Below, piece by piece: positions 59,853 through 64,000 of a stretch of 64,000 bases of DNA. The stretch's first letter is position 1, and each line of letters begins with the position of its first letter. A model generated the notes under the pieces. The model was given only the letters and a program-made list of their open reading frames with translations. It ran no database searches and was not told the origin of the DNA. The stretch spans positions 532,446,083 through 532,510,082 of the forward strand of contig NC_058520.1 in assembly GCF_904849725.1 (NCBI RefSeq), written 5' to 3'. The DNA comes from Hordeum vulgare subsp. vulgare. Taxonomy: Eukaryota > Streptophyta > Magnoliopsida > Poales > Poaceae. The position numbers and the translations under genes are program-made.

Positions 59853-62066
59853 GAACCCGGTAACCGGGATCACCCCATCTTTATTTACCGTTCCTGCACC
59901 CGCTCCCTATACGTTGGCACGATATCTCGTCGAGTTATCGGGATAGGAAAGTTGTCGTGGCATCGTTTCCGTCTTCCCGCCATGGTTCCCTCTCGCTCGC
60001 CGTGGCGACATATGTTTCTTCTCTTCTTGCCCGTGTTGTTATGAGCTCGCATGCATGACGCATTCATGGCATATATCTTGTGTTGCTTGTCTCTTGCGTC
60101 GTAGCTCCGTTCTATGCTCCGCGAGTTAAACCGACTAGGATGACACGTAGGATCATCGCTTCATCCCTTGCCATCTTAAAAACATTTAATATTGTCGTGT
60201 AAATTAACGGGAGTGAACTAATAATTAAACGTGGAGTTTCATCGATATGCAACCCGTTGCATATCGAGCTTCACTTAATGTGTAGTGTTTGCGTGAGGTG
60301 AATTGCCATGCCATCCCTTGCATCTATGAACTGATCATGCATCATAGTAGGTTATGCATCATGTTGTGCATCGTGTGGTGAATATTTGTGTTGATGTTTG
60401 TTTCCGGTTTGCCCGTCTCGATAGAGTTCTGCAAGCGTGTCGGAATGTGAGGACCCGTTCGACTACATTGGTTTGCCGACTTCACGGAGTTGTTCTTCTT
60501 CCAAGCGGGATCTCAGGCAAGATGACCATTTTCCCAGATATCATTACTATCATTGCCATGCTAGTTATTTCGATGCTATCGATTATATCTCGTTGCCTAC
60601 CACATGTTAAATATCGGCCTCTCAGCAATGCCCTGAAAGCTTCAACCTGTTCAACCTAGCAAACCACTGATTGGCTATGTTACCACTTGCTTATCCTTGT
60701 GTTAGCGTTGCTAGTTGCAGGTGTAGTTGCTTCCATGTGATAACACGGGTTCCTTGATATATCACCCTATTAATGCTATTTAATTTAATGCACCTATATA
60801 TTTGGTAAAAGGTGGAAGGCTGGGCCTTTCTAGCCTGGTGTTTTGTTCCACCTTTGCCCCCTTAGTTTCGGCTACCGGTGTTATGTTCCATAAACGAGTG
60901 CTCCTAACACGATCAGGGTTGTTATGGGGACCCCCTTGATAATTCGTTTTAGATTAAAGCTGGTCTGGCAAGGCCCAACATTGGTACTTTTTGCCCAACA
61001 TAATAACTGTGTTAATACTGAAAGCACAGGGCGTCATGAACCCGAGGAGTAATTTCACATAATACAGGGGGGGCAGTGCTGTTGGTGCTGGTCCAAAACT
61101 AGAGCCGTTTGCGGGGCCAACCCGGGGCAACTCGGGAGATTTCTATCAGGCCACCGTACGCTGCGCTTATCCTTCGTGTCCCGAGAACGAGATACGCGGC
61201 TCCTATCGGGATCGTCGACACGCCGGGCGGCCTTGCTGGGTTAGTTTTACCTTTGACGAGATATCTTGTGCATTGGGATTCCGGTGATGCTTTGGGTAAT
61301 CTGAGATTTGAGGTTTTCCACTAGGGAATCCGACGAGATCGCGAGCTTCGTGATTGAGGATTTCTATGCGGCTTGTGGTAATTTGTGATGGACTAGTTGG
61401 AGCACCCCTGCAGGGTTAAATCTTTTTGGCAAGCCGTGCCCGCGGTTATGTGGCAACGTGGAAACTTTGTTTAACACTCGTTCTAGATAACTTGAAGTTA
61501 ACTTAATTAAAATATGCCAACTGTGTGCGTAACCATGACACTCTCTTTCGTGAGTTCCTTCTCCGATAGAGGACACGGTGGGGTTATGTCTGACGTAGGT
61601 AGGTGTTCAGGATCATTCATTTGATCATCAGTAGTTCACGTCCGTTATGCGTAGATCTTCCCTCTCTTTATTCTTGTACTCGTAAGTTAGCCACCATATG
61701 TATATGCTTAGCCGCTGCTGCAACCTCACCACTTAACCATACCTCACCCATTAAGCTTTGCTAGTCTTGATACCTTTGGAAATGAGATTGATGAGTCCCC
61801 TGTGGCTCACAGATTACTACAACACCAGTTGCAGGTACAGGTAAAGGTTACTTGACGCGAGCGCGTTGATTGTTCATTTGGAGTTGCTTCTTCTTCTTCT
61901 TCTTCATCGATCTAGGATGGGTTCCAGGCCGGCAGCCTGGGATAGCAAGTATGGACGTCATTCTTCTTTTCTCGTTTGTTTTAGTCCGTAGTCGGACCCT
62001 GCTCTTCTTCATGATGATTATGTAATGACCTGGTGTGACTCTGATGTAGCTTGTGGCGAGTGTAAG

Positions 62067-62130
<64 letters not shown>

Positions 62131-62260
62131 ATATATATATCTTCTTTTCAGTACATGTACTTGTAACGGTATCCATTCTTGCGACACGACGAGATGCGCT
62201 TCTATCCCTGACGAGGCCTTCGTGTCAAATTGAGCACAGGGTCGCATCTTGGGCATGACA
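59853..62260 (+). repeat. 3' LTR of the Sukkula-like element, right segment
   Basis: It is colinear with about 39752-42084 of the 5' LTR and ends TTGGGCATGACA. A (TA)n tract at 62071-62140 replaces a short CTTTATATAT stretch of the partner. Confidence 0.85.
62071..62140. repeat. (TA)n microsatellite, about 35 units
   Basis: An almost pure TA tract of about 70 bases with one TT interruption near 62120. The equivalent place in the other LTR (about 41951-41966) has only a few TA units, so it expanded after insertion. Confidence 0.95.
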
Positions 62261-62265
62261 AGAAC
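62261..62265. repeat. right TSD (AGAAC) of the Sukkula-like element
   Basis: Exact copy of 21360-21364. Confidence 0.92.
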
Positions 62266-63066
62266 CAATCTAGAGCTCCGGCAGGACGATCCTGCCGGGA
62301 AAACTTCCCTCCCGGAGGGGGAAATCGTCGCCATCGTCATCACCAACACTCCTCTCATCGGAGGGGACTCGTCACCATCAACATCTTCATCAGCACCATC
62401 TCATCTCCAAACCCTAGTTCATCTCTTGTATCCAATCTCCGTCTCGCGACTCCGATTGGTACTTGTAATGTTGCTAGTAGTGTTAATTACTCTTTGTAGT
62501 TGATGCTGGTTGGATTACTTGGTGGAAGATTATATGTTCAGATCTTTGATGCTACTCATTACCTCTCTGGTCATGAATATGATTATGCTTTGTGAGTAGT
62601 CACTTTTGTTCCTGAGGACATGGGATAAGTCATGCTATAAGTAGTCATGTGAATTTGGTATTCGTTCGATATTTTGATGTGTTGTATGTTGTCTCTCCTC
62701 TAGTGGTGTTATGTGAATGTCGACTACATAATACTTGACCATTATTTGGGCCTAGAGGAAGGCATTGGGACGTAGTAAGTAGATGATGGGTTGCTAGAGT
62801 GACAGAAGCTTAAACCCTAATTTATGCGTTGCTTCGTAAGGGGCTGATTTGGATCCACTAGTTTAATGCTATGGTTAGACTTTGTATTAATTCTTCTTTC
62901 GTAGTTGCGGATGCTTGCAAGAGGGTTAATCATAAGTGGGATGGTTGTCCAAGTAAGGGCAGTACCCAAGCGCCGGTCCACCCACATATCAAACTATCAA
63001 AGTAGCGAACGTGAATCATATGAACATGATGAAAACTAGCTTCACAGAAATTCCCATGTGTCCTCG
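62266..63066 (+). mobile_element. Gypsy LTR, right part (continues 20912-21359)
   Basis: The sequence resumes with CAATCTAGAGCTCCGGCAGG directly after the TSD and proceeds as LTR until it is cut at 63067 by another insertion. It includes small inverted repeats (GCAGGACGATCCTGC; CTCCCGGAG). No gene is seen. Confidence 0.7.
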
Positions 63067-64000
63067 TGTGACAGCCCGATGCCGATGTTCCAGAAGCTTC
63101 CCCTTTTCTTTCCGTTTTCGTCGTGTGGGTATTTTCAGTTGTCGCATCATCATCGCATCATGCGCATCATCAGCATTGCATCGGCATCTCCGTTGCCGCC
63201 AGTTTTCAAAACTTGCATCCGTTGTTAGTTGCCGGTTCGCGTCGTTGTCCGTTCTGAGCCCGACCGCTCACGCACGCGCCCGCGGCATCGTCGAAAACCT
63301 GTTTTAAAAGTGCGTTTAAAACTTTCTGTGATCGAGGTGAAACTTGGCATGCGGTCGTGATTAGATACAGCTAGGCCGCCTGTCGAATTTCGTCGCGATC
63401 GGAGACCGTCTGGTACCCGAACGGTCGACCGTAGCGGCACCGTATTCGGGCTACCGTCGGACGTCTGCTGGTGTTTTTAAAATTCGTGCCGCGTCGCCCG
63501 TTCTCCCTCTCGTCTATGGATAACCCCTCTACACGGCCATGTACCCGTTCTCGCATTCGGAATCGTCCGAATCCGACCCCGCGGTTGGATCCGGAGCGCG
63601 ATTCCGGTTAACCGAGCCCCCCGTTTGTCTATATATAGCCCCATGCCATTAATTAGAGAGCCACTCCTCTCTCCTCCTCGAAATCCGCACCACCCCTCAA
63701 ACCCTAGCCGCCACTGACTCTCTCTCTCCCTCACCAGCCGCCACGGGCCCGCCGAGCCCGCAACCGGCCCGCCGAGCCCATCGCGCTGCCGCCTCTCTCC
63801 CTCTGCCTGAGAAGCCGCCGCGCCTCTCCCCATGGCGCCTCCCTGCTCCTGAGCAGCATCCTCGCGTGCCGCTCCGCCCTAGGCCGCCGCCGGAGCCCCT
63901 CTGTGCCGCCTCCTCGCGACCCCCCTCGAGTCCCTGCGCCGTGCCCCCCTCCGGCAGCCGCCGCCGGCATCCCGAGCTCGCCCGTGCGCCGTGTGCCCTG
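63067..64000 (+). mobile_element. start of another Gypsy-type LTR, truncated by the window end
   Basis: It begins TGTGACAGCCCGATGCCG, close to the Sukkula-like terminus, then diverges. TATATATA at 63630-63637 followed by a C-rich stretch with CAAACCCTAGCCGCC looks like promoter and transcribed leader. The GC-rich end opens frames on both strands with no domain. The right boundary and TSD are outside the window. Confidence 0.65.
63630..63637 (+). promoter_or_regulatory. TATA box of the truncated LTR
   Basis: TATATATA is followed about 30 bases later by a C/T-rich, leader-like sequence, as in a plant core promoter. Confidence 0.5.

Larger units (their letters stand above)
21365..62260 (+). mobile_element. 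Sukkula-like LARD (non-autonomous Gypsy) carrying two Tat insertions
   Basis: The element has two very long LTRs: 21365-42084 is about 4.2 kb without Tat-1, and 45200-62260 is about 3.9 kb without Tat-2. The interior of 3115 bases (42085-45199) has no gag or pol. AGAAC flanks both ends. The LTR 3' end (TCGCATCTTGGGCGTGACA) and the size plan of about 4-kb LTRs with a short non-coding interior fit Sukkula, a large retrotransposon derivative of Triticeae. Such elements depend on proteins supplied by autonomous relatives. The family name is by recognition; the structure is seen directly. Confidence 0.85.

Noticed and set aside
63477..63970. Minus-strand Arg/Gly-rich ORFs near the window end
   Set aside because: They lie opposite an LTR leader, in very GC-rich sequence, and have no domain.

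Overview
This window is intergenic chromosomal DNA from a large-genome grass, most likely Triticeae (wheat, barley or a relative). The evidence is the repeat content: Angela/WIS/BARE-type Copia LTRs, a Sukkula-like large retrotransposon derivative, Tat-lineage Gypsy elements with extra antisense genes, and a CACTA element with the grass 'TTTAGTCCCGG' subterminal repeats. I find no ordinary cellular gene, rRNA, tRNA gene or CRISPR array. Almost every base belongs to transposons inserted into transposons, and target-site duplications (TSDs) allow the order to be read.

Left block, 1-20911. Old Gypsy-like non-coding sequence was split by a minus-strand Copia element (2088-19538, TSD ATCCA). That element was later split by a plus-strand Copia element of the same clade (6137-15057, TSD GTAAG). 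The inner Copia keeps a nearly readable gag-pol with one nonsense codon and two compensating one-base indels. The outer Copia is badly decayed.

Right block, 20912-64000. A Gypsy LTR starting at 20912 was split by a Sukkula-like element (21365-62260, TSD AGAAC) that has LTRs of about 4 kb and a non-coding interior of about 3.1 kb. Each Sukkula LTR was then hit by a different Tat-type Gypsy element. Tat-1 (23113-39628, plus strand, TSD AAGGT) lies in the left LTR. Tat-2 (46724-59847, minus strand, imperfect TSD CATCG/CATGG) lies in the right LTR. Tat-1 later took a CACTA element (29440-30995, TSD CTC) and a Copia insertion that is now a solo LTR (32503-34318, TSD TTCTC). Another LTR beginning TGTGACAGCC starts at 63067 and runs off the window.

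The most interesting content is in the two Tat elements. Each carries a second gene between pol and the 3' LTR on the opposite strand. Each has an apparent promoter of its own, GT-AG intron signals, an N-terminal region resembling the 'putative gypsy type transposon' family (Pfam Transposase_28), and acidic, basic or coiled-coil downstream exons. The gag-pol genes are interrupted by stops, many of which fit deamination of methylated cytosine. Both elements share a UAG at the same protease/RT junction position. The R/U5 parts of two inverted Copia LTRs (about 2088-3040 and 7000-7947) share variants absent from their own partner LTRs, which suggests gene conversion.
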